A stretch of 45,720 nt of DNA from Fusobacteriaceae bacterium (GCA_031272945.1 JAISST010000158.1:1-45720), one strand, 5' to 3'. Counted from the first letter of the stretch, positions 1 to 8,898 are shown. Notes: generated by a model not told the origin, from the letters alone. Program-made: numbers and translations.

Positions 1-1
1 A

Positions 2-604
2 AGTCCTGTTTGGAAATACTTTTACAGCTTCCCTCAGACCAGCGACCAGATGATCGACGACGCCTTCAAGGAAATCGTTAACCTGTGGACGCCGATTTTC
101 GATGAATTCGACAAAAATGGCGTATTGTTCGCTCTTGAAGTGCATCCCACGGAAATCGCTTTTGACTATTATACCGCCGAGCGGCTCCTGAAAGAATTCG
201 ACAGACGTCCGACGCTGGGTTTCAATTTTGACCCCTCGCATCTCATCTGGCAGGGCGTGACCCCCCATATATTCCTGCGGGATTTTGCCGACCGGATTTA
301 TCACGTGCACATGAAGGACGCGGCCGTAACCTTGGACGGCAAGGCCGGTATTTTAGGCTCCCACATCACGTTCGGCGACACCCGGCGAGGTTGGAATTTC
401 CGCTCTCTGGGCCACGGCGACGTCGATTTCGAGAACATTATCCGGGAACTGAACGCCATGGACTATCAGGGACCCCTTTCGGTGGAATGGGAAGATTCTG
501 GCATGGAGCGCGAGTACGGCGCCATGGAAGCTTGCGAGTTCGTGCGCAAGGTCGATTTTGCCCCGTCCAACGTGGCCTTTGACGAAGCCATGAAGAAGGA
601 CTGA
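2..604 (+). CDS. Sugar phosphate isomerase/epimerase, xylose isomerase-like TIM barrel (5' truncated by window edge)
   Basis: The reading frame is open from base 2, so the ORF-track start at 50 is only an internal Met and the true start lies outside the window; 200 residues are visible. The visible part carries the metal-site pattern of the xylose isomerase-like TIM-barrel family: a Glu in ALEVHPTEIAFD, FDPSHL, HVHMKD and a late Glu in LSVEWED. Family members are typically about 280-350 residues, so roughly the C-terminal two thirds is present. They isomerise or epimerise sugars and keto-sugars, or act as IolE-like dehydratases. The stop overlaps the next start (TGATG), so it is translationally coupled to the ABC ATPase, which suggests it acts on the imported sugar. 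The exact substrate cannot be told. Confidence 0.85.
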   Translation, partial: SPVWKYFYSFPQTSDQMIDDAFKEIVNLWTPIFDEFDKNGVLFALEVHPTEIAFDYYTAERLLKEFDRRPTLGFNFDPSHLIWQGVTPHIFLRDFADRIYHVHMKDAAVTLDGKAGILGSHITFGDTRRGWNFRSLGHGDVDFENIIRELNAMDYQGPLSVEWEDSGMEREYGAMEACEFVRKVDFAPSNVAFDEAMKKD

Positions 605-2151
605 TGAATGTGACGGCGCAGACAGAGGGGCTGACGACGGGAAACGCGCCCCGCGCCATCCTGTCGATCGACCACATCACAAAGCAGTTCTCCGGCGTAA
701 AAGTCCTGGACGATATTTCAGCCGATATACGCGAAGGCGAAATCATGGGGCTTATCGGTGAAAACGGGGCCGGCAAATCCACGCTCATCAAAATCATCAG
801 CGGCATATACCAGCCCAGCGCCGGGCGGCTTCTGCTGGACGGGCAGCCCGTCTCCGTGCCGGATTATGTGACCGCAAAATCTTTGGGCATCGCCATCGTC
901 CCCCAGGAATTCAACCTGATCAACACGCTTACGGTCTATGAAAACATTTTTTTGGGGAATGAAATCCGCAAAAAATCAGGTTTGCTGGACAAGCAGGCCA
1001 TGCGGCGGGCCGCGGAAAAGCAGCTGGAAAAACTGAAGATGCCCGTGGCGGTCAACCAATTGGTCAGCCGCCTCAGCGTGGCGGAAAAACAGATGGTGGA
1101 AATCTCCAAGGCGCTCATGCTGAACGCCCGGATTCTCATTATGGACGAGCCTACCACAACCCTCACGGGGCGGGAAATCACAACGCTTTTTGAACTGATG
1201 CGGGATTTGAAAAAGCAAAACGTCACGATGATCTTTGTGTCCCACAAACTCACGGAGATCAAAACCCTTTGCGACCGGGTGATCGTGCTCCGGGACGGCA
1301 AACTCATCAGCGTGGACGAAATCGCCGACGTCGATGAAAAAGACATTGCCCGGAAGATGATCGGACGCAATTTCCAGCAGATTTATCCCGAAAAGCTCCT
1401 CCGTTCCCAAGAGGCCGAAGTCTTTGCGGCGCAGGGAATTTCCGTTCCCGGCCTTTTGAAAGACGTGTCCTTCAGCTTGCGGAAAGGGGAAATTCTGGGC
1501 TTCGCGGGACTCGTGGGCTCGGGGCGCACGGAGCTGGCGGAAGCCGTCATGGGCCTTCGGGCCATAAGCTCCGGCAGGATTTTCATCAACGGCAGGGAAG
1601 CGCGGATCAAGACCCCGGCCGACGCTGTTCGGCACGGTCTCGGGTATTTGAGCGAAGACAGACAGGGGAAGGGCATCGTGCAGCATTTTACCCTGCCGCA
1701 AAACATCACACTGATTTCGCTCAAGCGATATCTGCAGGGGGCCTTTATCAACAAAGGCAAAGAAGTCGCCAAAACGAAAGAATACGTCGAAATGTTCAAA
1801 ATAGCGGCGGCGTCAATCTCTATGCAGTTGCGCTATCTGTCGGGGGGCAACCAGCAAAAGGTATATCTGTCCCGCTGGGTGGACACGAATCCGTCCATCC
1901 TGATTCTGGACGAACCCACCCGCGGCATCGACGTGAAAGCAAAACAGGAAGTCTATGAATTTATCCACCGCCTGGCAAGCTCGGGGATTTCCTGTATCGT
2001 GATTTCTTCGGAAATGGAGGAAATCATCGGCCTGTGCAGCCGGGTATATGTCATGAAAGAGGGGAGCGTCGCCGGATGCGTCGAAGGCGACCACATCAAT
2101 GAAGAAGAAATTATGTTTTACGCAACCGGCATCAAAGGGAGGCAGTTTTAA
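604..2151 (+). CDS. Sugar ABC transporter ATP-binding protein, two-domain RbsA/MglA type
   Basis: This 515-residue cytoplasmic ATPase has two fused nucleotide-binding domains, the usual length and layout for the ribose/galactose/xylose (CUT2) class. The first domain has Walker A GENGAGKST, signature LSVAEKQ and Walker B ILIMDEPT. The second has the degenerate P-loop GLVGSGRTE, signature LSGGNQQK and ILILDEPT; this asymmetry is normal for RbsA/MglA. It powers import through the permease encoded next. It overlaps the upstream isomerase by 1 nt (TGATG) and the downstream permease by 1 nt (TAATG), so the three genes form one translationally coupled operon. The substrate cannot be inferred from the ATPase. 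Confidence 0.95.
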   Translation: MNVTAQTEGLTTGNAPRAILSIDHITKQFSGVKVLDDISADIREGEIMGLIGENGAGKSTLIKIISGIYQPSAGRLLLDGQPVSVPDYVTAKSLGIAIVPQEFNLINTLTVYENIFLGNEIRKKSGLLDKQAMRRAAEKQLEKLKMPVAVNQLVSRLSVAEKQMVEISKALMLNARILIMDEPTTTLTGREITTLFELMRDLKKQNVTMIFVSHKLTEIKTLCDRVIVLRDGKLISVDEIADVDEKDIARKMIGRNFQQIYPEKLLRSQEAEVFAAQGISVPGLLKDVSFSLRKGEILGFAGLVGSGRTELAEAVMGLRAISSGRIFINGREARIKTPADAVRHGLGYLSEDRQGKGIVQHFTLPQNITLISLKRYLQGAFINKGKEVAKTKEYVEMFKIAAASISMQLRYLSGGNQQKVYLSRWVDTNPSILILDEPTRGIDVKAKQEVYEFIHRLASSGISCIVISSEMEEIIGLCSRVYVMKEGSVAGCVEGDHINEEEIMFYATGIKGRQF

Positions 2152-3134
2152 TGGAACAACACGTTAAGACCGGCGACGCCGGACTATTGAAAAAACTCGA
2201 ATGGAGCGAGCACACGACAGGATTGGGTTTTGTGCTGCTGTTTCTCCTGGCGACCATCGTGGGCTGGCCGAATTTTTTACAGGCGCGAAACCTGATCAAC
2301 ATCCTTCGGCAGCAGTCCTATACGGGAATCATCGCGCTGGGGATGACTCTGGTCGTCATATCCGGAGGCATTGACCTTTCGGTCGGTTCCATGATGGCCT
2401 TTACCGGAGGCATTACGATATTCCTGCTCAACACCTTCCCGCCGAATTCCCTTACGGGGGTAATTGTCGCGGCGGTTTTCGTGTTGATTCTGGGGGCGGT
2501 CTGCGGATTCGTAAACGGCTTTTTGATCACCAAATGCCGAATCGCGCCATTTATCACAACGCTGGGCACCATGTCCATTTTCCGCTCGCTGATTCAATAT
2601 TTTTCCGGGGCGTCCAACATCCTTTCCAAGAATACGCTGTATCCGAAAATCGGCTCGGGCTTTGCTCTGGGAATCCCGGTGCCTGTGTGGGTGTTTTTGA
2701 TTTTGGCGGTAGCCATGCATTTCTTACTCAACAATACCAGTTTCGGGCGCTATGTGTGCGCCGTGGGCGCCAATGAAATGGTGGCGCGGTATTCCGCTAT
2801 CAGCGTGCTGAAAGTAAAATTGATCCCTTACGTGATTACGGGATTCACGGTAGGGGTCACGGCCCTCATGTGGTCCACGAGAATCAATTGTATCCAGTCT
2901 TCGGGAGACGGCACGGGTTATGAACTCGAGGCCGTTGCCGCCGTGGTCATCGGCGGTACGTCCATGTCCGGCGGTAAAGGCTCCATCGTAGGTACGGTCT
3001 TGGGGGCGCTCATGCTGGGCATGATCAACAATATGCTTGTGCTGGGCGGCGTTTCGTCGTTCCTGCAGCAGGCTGTCCGTGGTTTAGTCATTATTGCGGC
3101 AGTGTTACTGCAATACAATCGCAATAATAAATAG
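2151..3134 (+). CDS. Sugar ABC transporter permease, RbsC/BPD_transp_2 family
   Basis: This 327-residue, very hydrophobic protein has multiple membrane spans and the CUT2 permease motif GGIDLSVGSMMAFTGG near residue 70. The C-terminal GYELEAVAAVVIGGTSMSGG contains the loop that contacts the ATPase. Length and motif order match RbsC/XylH/AraH permeases, which work as homodimers in the inner membrane. It overlaps the ATPase gene by one base and is followed 9 nt later by the binding-protein gene, with AGGAGG between. All parts of one importer are therefore present in order ATPase, permease, binding protein. Confidence 0.95.
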   Translation: MEQHVKTGDAGLLKKLEWSEHTTGLGFVLLFLLATIVGWPNFLQARNLINILRQQSYTGIIALGMTLVVISGGIDLSVGSMMAFTGGITIFLLNTFPPNSLTGVIVAAVFVLILGAVCGFVNGFLITKCRIAPFITTLGTMSIFRSLIQYFSGASNILSKNTLYPKIGSGFALGIPVPVWVFLILAVAMHFLLNNTSFGRYVCAVGANEMVARYSAISVLKVKLIPYVITGFTVGVTALMWSTRINCIQSSGDGTGYELEAVAAVVIGGTSMSGGKGSIVGTVLGALMLGMINNMLVLGGVSSFLQQAVRGLVIIAAVLLQYNRNNK

Positions 3135-3143
3135 GAGGTATAA

Positions 3144-4127
3144 ATGAAAAAAGCAGTATTAGCGTTTTTATGTGCACTGTTTCTCGGTTCCTTCGCTTTT
3201 GCGAGCGGAGTTGCAAAAATCGGCGTAGCGGTACCGACGGCTGACCATGGCTGGACGGGCGGCATCGGCTGGTGGGCTGACCACGCGGTAAAAGAGCTGG
3301 AGAGCAAGTATGCCGGCAAAGTGGAATTCCGCGTAGTGCACTCCGCCAACGCCACCGCGCAGGTTGCCGACGTGGAAAACCTCGGTTCCTGGGGCATGCA
3401 GTATCTGGTAATCCTTCCCCACGAATCCGCTCCGCTGACGCCCATCGTAAAACAGTTTCATGATCAGGGCGTAAAGTGTATCGTGGTTGACCGGGGTTTG
3501 ACGGACACCGGCTTTGGCTATGTAAACCTGGCCGGCGACAACCCGGGACTGGGCCGTGAAAGCGGAAAGTGGCTGGCCGCTACCATGAAAGCCGAAGGAC
3601 TGACGGACTATGTGGTTATGGGCGGAATGCCTGTCGTGATCGACACCGAAAGAATGGACGCCTTCTTCGCCGAAATGGACAAAGAAGCTTCCCTGAAGGA
3701 TCTCGAGGGCAAAGGCAAATATCAGTTCGCCAACTGGTCCACACAGGACGGTCTGAAAATCATGGAGACCTTCCTCCAGAAATTCCCGAAGATCGACGCG
3801 GTGTTCTGCCAGGACGACGACGTGCTGACGGGCGTTCTGCAGGCCATCAAAGAATCCGGCCGCAAGGATATCAAGATCGCGCTGGGCGGCGCCGGTTCCA
3901 AAGTCGTTATGGAAATGATCAAGGCCAACGATCCGCTGGTAAGAGCGACGACGCTGTACCATCCGTCCATGATTTCCGACGGAATCCAGTACGCGGTTGA
4001 CGTGGCGCTGGGCGCCAAGAGCGATTCGTTCCATACCGCGAAAGAACCCGTTTCCGTGGTTATTCCCTCCGCGCTGATCGACAAATCCAACGTGGACAAA
4101 TACTACAACCCGGATTCCTCGTTCTAA
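3144..4127 (+). CDS. Periplasmic sugar-binding protein of the ABC importer (type I periplasmic-binding fold)
   Basis: This 327-residue protein starts with a signal peptide (charged MKK, hydrophobic core, AFA-S cleavage site) and has no lipobox Cys. That fits a soluble periplasmic protein of a diderm rather than a Gram-positive lipoprotein. The mature part follows the RbsB/RhaS-like pattern: KIGVAVPTADHGWTGG at the start, a ligand-site Asp/Arg region (CIVVDRGLTD) and VFCQDDDVLTGVLQAI in the C-terminal lobe. It would capture the sugar and deliver it to the permease. It is last in the operon and preceded by AGGAGGTATAA. A GC-rich hairpin follows the stop. The substrate is unknown; an aldose, polyol or inositol are all possible. 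Confidence 0.9.
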   Translation: MKKAVLAFLCALFLGSFAFASGVAKIGVAVPTADHGWTGGIGWWADHAVKELESKYAGKVEFRVVHSANATAQVADVENLGSWGMQYLVILPHESAPLTPIVKQFHDQGVKCIVVDRGLTDTGFGYVNLAGDNPGLGRESGKWLAATMKAEGLTDYVVMGGMPVVIDTERMDAFFAEMDKEASLKDLEGKGKYQFANWSTQDGLKIMETFLQKFPKIDAVFCQDDDVLTGVLQAIKESGRKDIKIALGGAGSKVVMEMIKANDPLVRATTLYHPSMISDGIQYAVDVALGAKSDSFHTAKEPVSVVIPSALIDKSNVDKYYNPDSSF

Positions 4128-4149
4128 AAAGACATTCAAACAGCAAAAA

Positions 4150-4175
4150 TTCCGGGGGGTTACGGCCCCCCGGAA
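4150..4175 (+). terminator. Strong GC-rich hairpin after the ABC operon
   Basis: TTCCGGGGGG and CCCCCCGGAA form a perfect 10-bp stem with a 6-nt loop, 22 nt after the binding-protein stop. No T-run follows on the + strand. It could be a weak terminator, a 3'-end stabiliser that raises binding-protein mRNA levels, or an attenuator before the M23 peptidase gene. Confidence 0.5.
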
Positions 4176-4213
4176 CAATATGAATTCCTCATGAATCAGA
4201 AACGGAGGAAACC

Positions 4214-5050
4214 GTGAAAAAAATATTGCTTTTACTCCTGCTCTGCCTGTCCGTCCTTGCTTTTTCGGACGCGGGAATCCGCCTTTCGGGTAACCGGCTG
4301 AAGCAAGGAGGTTTTTTCTATGTGGAATATCCCGCGGAAAAAGACTGTGAGGTGATTTTCTCCCGGGGACCCAAGTCGCCCCGGGCTTACAAGCGCGGCG
4401 ACAAAAAATATGTCTTCATCCCGGTGCATTACTCCACCCCGGCTGGGACGTACCCCCTGTCTGTCCGGGAAGAGGGGCGAACTGTTTTTTCCGACGCCAT
4501 TGTCGTCGAAGACGGCAATTTCAAAAAAAGTTATCTGACGGTGACAAAGACCATGGCCGAGAAGCGTTCGGACAAAAATCTTCAGGCGGGCACCGATAAA
4601 ATCGCCGAAGCCAAGAAGAATTCCCTGAAAGAAAAACAGTGGAGCGGAAAATTCCTGAACCCCACAGGGATCAAATCCAGCGACAACTTTGGATCCATGC
4701 GCTTTGTCAATAAAAAAGTCGTCGGCTACCATTCAGGGTTGGATTATCCGGTTCCCAAAGGCTCGACACTGAAAGCGGCCAACAACGGCAAGGTGATTTT
4801 CGCCCAAAAATTGACGACCACGGGAAATACCCTCGTCATTGACCACGGCATGAATATTTTTTCCAGTTATTCGCACTTGAGCGCCTTCGCGGTCCAGGAA
4901 GGACAGATGGTCAAAAAAGGGGATGTGATCGGGAAAAGCGGGGATACGGGCTTTGTTACGGGTCCCCACTTGCATTTCGTGATCAGCATCGGAAGCACGG
5001 CGGTCAATCCGTCTCTTTTCCTGAACGCCGCGGTTCTGGAGAACGAGTAA
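4214..5050 (+). CDS. M23 family metallopeptidase (LytM-type endopeptidase) with signal peptide
   Basis: This 278-residue secreted protein has an N-terminal signal peptide (MKKILLLLLLCLSVLAFSDA). A variable beta-rich region covers about residues 25-110, a Lys-rich linker about 115-145, and a C-terminal LytM/M23 domain from about 155. The domain retains the zinc ligands: HSGLD (HxxxD) and HLHF, plus the upstream GNTLVIDHG and the SYSHLS catalytic His region. It is expected to cleave peptidoglycan cross-bridge peptides in the periplasm. It is preceded by GGAGGAAACCGTG and followed by a terminator hairpin. Intact zinc residues argue for an active enzyme rather than an EnvC/NlpD-like activator. 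Confidence 0.9.
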   Translation: MKKILLLLLLCLSVLAFSDAGIRLSGNRLKQGGFFYVEYPAEKDCEVIFSRGPKSPRAYKRGDKKYVFIPVHYSTPAGTYPLSVREEGRTVFSDAIVVEDGNFKKSYLTVTKTMAEKRSDKNLQAGTDKIAEAKKNSLKEKQWSGKFLNPTGIKSSDNFGSMRFVNKKVVGYHSGLDYPVPKGSTLKAANNGKVIFAQKLTTTGNTLVIDHGMNIFSSYSHLSAFAVQEGQMVKKGDVIGKSGDTGFVTGPHLHFVISIGSTAVNPSLFLNAAVLENE

Positions 5051-5090
5051 AAAAAGCGGATATTTCCACTGCGCCTCTGTGTGAAAATCG

Positions 5091-5116
5091 AAAAGGAGCC
5101 CCGAAGGGCTCCTTTT
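5091..5116. terminator. Bidirectional rho-independent terminator
   Basis: AAAAGGAGCCC-CGAA-GGGCTCCTTTT forms an 11-bp stem with a CGAA tetraloop, A-rich on one side and T-rich on the other. It lies between the convergent M23 peptidase and GntP-type permease genes and can serve both. Confidence 0.85.
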
Positions 5117-5165
5117 CTGATAAAATGGCTTGATATAGAATGAGGATAACAAGCAAGTGAAGTGC

Positions 5166-6542
5166 CTACGCGATTCCCATGGCGCCCAAGACAATGATGA
5201 CCACAAGGGCAAGCAACGGCAGAACACACGTTACCATGCCGATATCGTTATAGGAATCCTTATGGGTCATGCCGCATACGGCAAGCAGCGTCAGCACCGC
5301 GCCGCAGTGGGGGAGCGAGTCGAGACCCCCCGAAGCCACCGTGGCCACCCGGTGCAGAATTTGCGGATTGATCCCGGTTTTGAGATATTCCGGCGCAAGT
5401 ACCGGGAGCACAATTCCCATGCCGCCCGAAGACGAGCCGGTAGCGCCCGCCAACAGAGTCACCGCGATGCCTTCGCTAATCAGGGGACTCGCTTTGATTC
5501 CCAGAAGGAGATCCCGCAATGTGGCAAAGGCGGGAACCGCTTTGACCACGCCTCCGAAACCCACCGCCGCGGCCGTATTGAGAATCGCAACGACCGCTCC
5601 GTTGCCGCCTTCCGTGAGGGCTTTCAAAAGAAAGTTCACGGGTTTTCCGTCGCCGTTTATAACGGGTTTGGAGAATCTTCCGATGTTGACGAGAACCGTA
5701 ATGATATTGCCTGACAGGAGAGCCAGCACCGTGCCCGGTGTCGTTCCGAAATGCAAAACCTTTGTATAAATGTACAGAGTCACAACGACGCCAACCAGGG
5801 GCAGCAGGGAAAGAAAGGGGCCGGGAAGATCGCTGTCATCTATTTTGGCCACGAATTCCATAGGCTCCGTAAAGTGTTCGCCTTTGGCCAGCACTTTTTT
5901 CTGTTTCCACAGCATATAGAGGTATCCGCCCAGAAACATCACGCCCGCCGACACGATCCCCAGCACGGGGGCTGCGTAGGGATCCGTCCCGAAGTTCTGC
6001 CCGGCGATGATGTTGTTCAACTGGGGTGAGCCGGGAAGGGCCGTCATGGAAAAGGTAAAAGCGCCCAGGGCGATGGCGCCGGGGATCAGCCTGCGAGGCA
6101 GGTTTGACTCCCGGAACAGCACAATGGCCAGCGGATAGATGGCAAATACGACCACAAAGAGTGATACGCCGCCGTAAGTAAGCGCTCCGCAGCCTACGAT
6201 GACCGCCATCATGGCGCGCTTGGCCCCGAAAAGTCTTGAGAGCAGCAGGGCAACGGATTTTGCCGCGCCGGTGATGTCCATGAGTTTTCCGAAAACGGCG
6301 CCCAGGAAAAACAGCGCGAAGTAATTTCGGACAAAATTCGCCAGTTCGGGCATATACCCGACGAGGGCGCCGCTTTCATTGGCGTATCCCAGATAGGAAT
6401 ACAGGAGCTTGTCGCTGAATCCGAAACCTACGAGGGCCACGACAAGCGAGGAAACGGGAGCCACCCAGATGATGGAAAAACCTTTGTAAGATAAATAAAT
6501 TAGCAATAATAAACCCAGAACTATACCTAAAATTCCTGACAT
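5166..6542 (-). CDS. GntP family permease (gluconate / D-3-hydroxybutyrate-type H+ symporter)
   Basis: This 458-residue polytopic inner-membrane transporter resembles the GntP family (e.g. GVSLFVVVFAIYPLA, FTFSMTALPGSPQLNN, GATGSSSGGMGI). Family members import gluconate, related sugar acids or D-beta-hydroxybutyrate with protons. I chose the start MSGILGIV at 6542 because GGAGGGG lies 3 nt before that ATG; the ORF-track start 12 codons upstream has no ribosome site. It is downstream of a lysR gene on the same strand but separated by a strong hairpin, so it probably has its own promoter. The nearby MaoC hydratase and CoA-transferase make a hydroxy acid a plausible substrate, but that is inference. 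Confidence 0.85.
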   Translation of the reverse strand: MSGILGIVLGLLLLIYLSYKGFSIIWVAPVSSLVVALVGFGFSDKLLYSYLGYANESGALVGYMPELANFVRNYFALFFLGAVFGKLMDITGAAKSVALLLSRLFGAKRAMMAVIVGCGALTYGGVSLFVVVFAIYPLAIVLFRESNLPRRLIPGAIALGAFTFSMTALPGSPQLNNIIAGQNFGTDPYAAPVLGIVSAGVMFLGGYLYMLWKQKKVLAKGEHFTEPMEFVAKIDDSDLPGPFLSLLPLVGVVVTLYIYTKVLHFGTTPGTVLALLSGNIITVLVNIGRFSKPVINGDGKPVNFLLKALTEGGNGAVVAILNTAAAVGFGGVVKAVPAFATLRDLLLGIKASPLISEGIAVTLLAGATGSSSGGMGIVLPVLAPEYLKTGINPQILHRVATVASGGLDSLPHCGAVLTLLAVCGMTHKDSYNDIGMVTCVLPLLALVVIIVLGAMGIA

Positions 6543-6587
6543 GATCCCCTCCGTAAAACGATAAAAGTAAGCGTCCAATAAAAATCC

Positions 6588-6597
6588 AGGTATACCT
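6588..6597. promoter_or_regulatory. Palindrome AGGTATACCT upstream of the GntP permease gene
   Basis: A perfect 10-bp palindrome lies about 46 bp upstream of the permease start in an AT-rich leader. It could be an operator. A TTGACA on the minus strand (6625-6630) lacks a matching -10, so I cannot place the promoter. Confidence 0.25.
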
Positions 6598-6685
6598 CGG
6601 GCAAGGCGTTTTCTATATATTTATTGTCAAGTCGATTATAGTACAAATACCGAAAAAAGGAAAGCGTTATTATTTCATATCGAAA

Positions 6686-6728
6686 ATGAAAAAAAACCAT
6701 GACCAATTTAGTCATTGTTTTTTTTCAT
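6686..6728. terminator. Bidirectional terminator downstream of the LysR gene
   Basis: ATGAAAAAAAAC-c-ATGAC pairs with GTCAT-t-GTTTTTTTTCAT around a 7-nt loop. The A and T runs allow termination in both directions. It lies 83 bp past the lysR stop and separates lysR from the GntP permease gene. Confidence 0.75.
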
Positions 6729-6810
6729 CTGAATTATGAATATCGTTCATAGATAAACTGAAAATTTTATGGAAATTACGTAAAAAAGCCATGTTGATAA
6801 CAACATTATA

Positions 6811-7731
6811 TCATTTTCCCGTGAGGCTGGTATTGAGTTTATTGAAATATTGCTCGTTTTCGCGCTCGCACAAATTGATAAAAAGTTGCATGGGTTTTGA
6901 AATATATTTGTCTTTTTTCGTAATCAACGCGATGTTCCAGGGGAAGTCCGGATCTTTCAACGTCAGCATGCGGATATTTTTGGAATTGTATTTTTTGATG
7001 ATGAGTCTAGGCAGGATGGTAATACCGTGGTCCAGGGACACAAGTTCCACCAGAAAGTCCCATTGGGAGCTTTTCGTGGTCACGTTGGGTTCAAAACCGG
7101 CTTCGCTGCACAGTTCCAGAATCTTGTCGTGCAGCATGTACGTCTCGTTGAGGAGAAGAAAATCCTCATGCTTGAGATCGGCAATGGATATTTCCCCGCG
7201 ATCGGCCAGCGGATGATTTTTATTGACCACGACGACGCAATCGGACGAAAAAACGGATTTCTTATTGAAATTGTAAGACTGGAAGGGTAAAATGACCGCG
7301 CCGATATCCACGACCCCGTTTTCCACGGAGGCTTTGACAATATTGGCGCCGACTTCCAGGATGTTCAGCTTGATATCATTGTAGGTGTTCTTGAATTTGT
7401 GGGCGATTCTTGTAAAATATACCGTACTGATCACGGGCGGAACGCCGACGTTAATCGTACCTTTTTCCGAATTCAGACTCTCGTTCAGCCGCTCAAAGAG
7501 TTCGGTAATCGTTTTCAGGGTAGTATTTCCGTTTTCAAATAAAATCTCGCCTTCCGCAGTCAGCTTGAAATTTTTGGAACTCCTGTCGATCAGCTTGAGA
7601 TTCAACTCATTTTCGAATTGCTGGATCGACTTGCTCAGGGCCGATTGGCATACGTAAAGATTTTTCGACGCCTTTGTAAAACTCTTGAGTCTCGCGACTT
7701 CCAGAAAGTACTCCAATTGTCTCAGATTCAT
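6811..7731 (-). CDS. LysR family transcriptional regulator
   Basis: This 306-residue protein starts with a LysR winged HTH (NLRQLEYFLEVARLKSFTKA, then CQSALSKSIQQFENEL) and continues with a LysR substrate-binding domain. I take the ATG at 7731 because AGGAGG lies 8 nt ahead of it; the ORF-track GTG three codons earlier overlaps that ribosome site. It is divergent from the MaoC hydratase gene and upstream of the GntP permease gene. That is the usual position for a regulator of a small catabolic set responding to its pathway metabolite. An AT-rich dyad in its leader (7770-7789) is a candidate binding site. Confidence 0.92.
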   Translation of the reverse strand: MNLRQLEYFLEVARLKSFTKASKNLYVCQSALSKSIQQFENELNLKLIDRSSKNFKLTAEGEILFENGNTTLKTITELFERLNESLNSEKGTINVGVPPVISTVYFTRIAHKFKNTYNDIKLNILEVGANIVKASVENGVVDIGAVILPFQSYNFNKKSVFSSDCVVVVNKNHPLADRGEISIADLKHEDFLLLNETYMLHDKILELCSEAGFEPNVTTKSSQWDFLVELVSLDHGITILPRLIIKKYNSKNIRMLTLKDPDFPWNIALITKKDKYISKPMQLFINLCERENEQYFNKLNTSLTGK

Positions 7732-7769
7732 TTCTTCCACCTCCTCTATGGATAAAGAAATCGAGAATT

Positions 7770-7789
7770 CATAATATACAATTATTATG
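7770..7789. promoter_or_regulatory. Candidate LysR operator dyad
   Basis: CATAATA-N6-TATTATG is a perfect 7-bp inverted repeat 38 bp upstream of the lysR start, in the 338-base divergent region 7732-8069. LysR sites are typically AT-rich imperfect dyads of this size. The rest of the region is AT-rich and holds no gene; its right end has the maoC promoter. Confidence 0.4.
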
Positions 7790-7975
7790 CGTAATATATC
7801 ATAGCATATTTTCTCTTGAAAGATAACAGGATTTTTATTTAATTATAATACAATTTTATAATAAAGTCAATGAAAAAAAATCATGCATAGCAAGGGGGAC
7901 AGTGAAATAATGCCTATATTTATTTTATTTCAGAAGAAAATTCCGTTTATGAATGAAACGAATTCATAAAAAAGA

Positions 7976-8004
7976 TTGACAGACGGACAAAGTTGGTTTA
8001 TAGT
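7976..8004 (+). promoter_or_regulatory. Sigma70-type promoter of the MaoC hydratase gene
   Basis: TTGACA, a 17-bp spacer and TATAGT lie about 65 bp upstream of the ATG. The -35 is a perfect match and the -10 has one mismatch. Transcription would begin near 8011. Confidence 0.75.
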
Positions 8005-8069
8005 GTTGGTAGAAACAGAAGATAAAAGTATACGCGGGCAAGGCAACTTTATTTTCTGGAGGTAAAAAA

Positions 8070-8474
8070 ATGAATTTCAACGAAATACAGGTAGGTCAGC
8101 GCGCAAGCGTTACAAAAACCATCACGGAAGCGGATGTGATTCTGTTTGCCGGCGTGTCTCTGGACGTAAATCCGGCTCATATGAACGAGTCTTATGCCGA
8201 GACCACATTTTTCAAAAAGCGGATCGCTCACGGAATGCTGTCGGCGGGCCTGATCTCCGCCGTACTGGGCACAAAGCTGCCGGGCGAGGGGACGGTATAT
8301 CTCTCCCAGGAGCTTAATTTTACGGCGCCCGTATATTTCGGCGACACGATCACGGCGGCCGCGGAAGTGGAGCAGCTGATCCCGGAAAAGAAGCGGATCA
8401 TTCTCAATACCGTATGTACAAATCAGGACGGCAAAGAGGTCATCCACGGGAAAGCGACCGTTTCCCACAAATAA
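8070..8474 (+). CDS. MaoC-like (R)-specific enoyl-CoA hydratase
   Basis: This 134-residue single hotdog-fold protein is the usual length for PhaJ-type hydratases. The catalytic Asp/His pair is visible in LDVNPAHMNESYA, followed by the conserved KRIAHGML. Such enzymes interconvert (R)-3-hydroxyacyl-CoA and trans-2-enoyl-CoA in the cytoplasm. GGAGGT sits 7 nt before the ATG, with a good sigma70 promoter upstream and a terminator downstream, so the gene is monocistronic. It faces away from lysR. With the CoA-transferase at 8.9-10.2 kb it could feed hydroxybutyryl-CoA into crotonyl-CoA and butyrate metabolism. Confidence 0.88.
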   Translation: MNFNEIQVGQRASVTKTITEADVILFAGVSLDVNPAHMNESYAETTFFKKRIAHGMLSAGLISAVLGTKLPGEGTVYLSQELNFTAPVYFGDTITAAAEVEQLIPEKKRIILNTVCTNQDGKEVIHGKATVSHK

Positions 8475-8510
8475 ATACGGATCACGGATGCGTAAAAGCA
8501 ACCGGGAAAT

Positions 8511-8540
8511 AAAAAAGAGCGCCTCGCGACGCTCTTTTTT
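8511..8540. terminator. Bidirectional rho-independent terminator
   Basis: AAAAAAGAGCG, an 8-nt loop and CGCTCTTTTTT form a clean 11-bp stem with A and T runs. It lies between the convergent maoC-type gene and the small membrane protein gene. Confidence 0.9.
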
Positions 8541-8543
8541 ATT

Positions 8544-8870
8544 TCAAGCAAAGATGGACTTCAGACCGACATTGGTGAAGAAGATCCCGAAAAAAATCAG
8601 GACAAAAATGGAAACAAACAAGATGCTGATCAAGGCGCCCTTTCCCACAGACTCCGCCGTCTTGGGATTTTCTTTGCGCCACAGCAGCCAGAGGATCACC
8701 CCCACATAGGGGAATAACAGCCCCAAAAGGGCCCACAGACAGCCGCCGTTATCGGGCTTTTGTCCGTTTTCCGCCCGTTTCAGGCGGATCGCTTCGGGAG
8801 ATAACGCTTCGTCTCCCAGGATTTCAGGCTCTTCATTTTTTTCCAAAACCGTGTTTGTCGTCTCTGCCAT
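8544..8870 (-). CDS. Small membrane protein of unknown function
   Basis: This 108-residue protein has a polar, acidic N-terminal half (to about residue 40) followed by two hydrophobic segments, about 43-62 and 78-103, separated by the basic loop WRKENPK. I do not recognise the family. GGAGGA lies 3 nt before the ATG, supporting expression. It begins 28 bp after the CoA-transferase stop on the same strand, so it is probably the last gene of that operon, ending at the terminator at 8511-8540. It may be a small inner-membrane accessory protein, but no function is shown. Confidence 0.65.
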   Translation of the reverse strand: MAETTNTVLEKNEEPEILGDEALSPEAIRLKRAENGQKPDNGGCLWALLGLLFPYVGVILWLLWRKENPKTAESVGKGALISILFVSIFVLIFFGIFFTNVGLKSIFA

Positions 8871-8898
8871 GTCTCCTCCGTCCTAAGGGTTTATCCGG

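Noticed and set aside
3168-4178. 336-codon minus-strand ORF
   Set aside because: Antisense shadow of the ABC binding-protein gene.
6625-6630. TTGACA as -35 of the GntP permease gene
   Set aside because: No -10-like hexamer lies 16-18 bp downstream on that strand.
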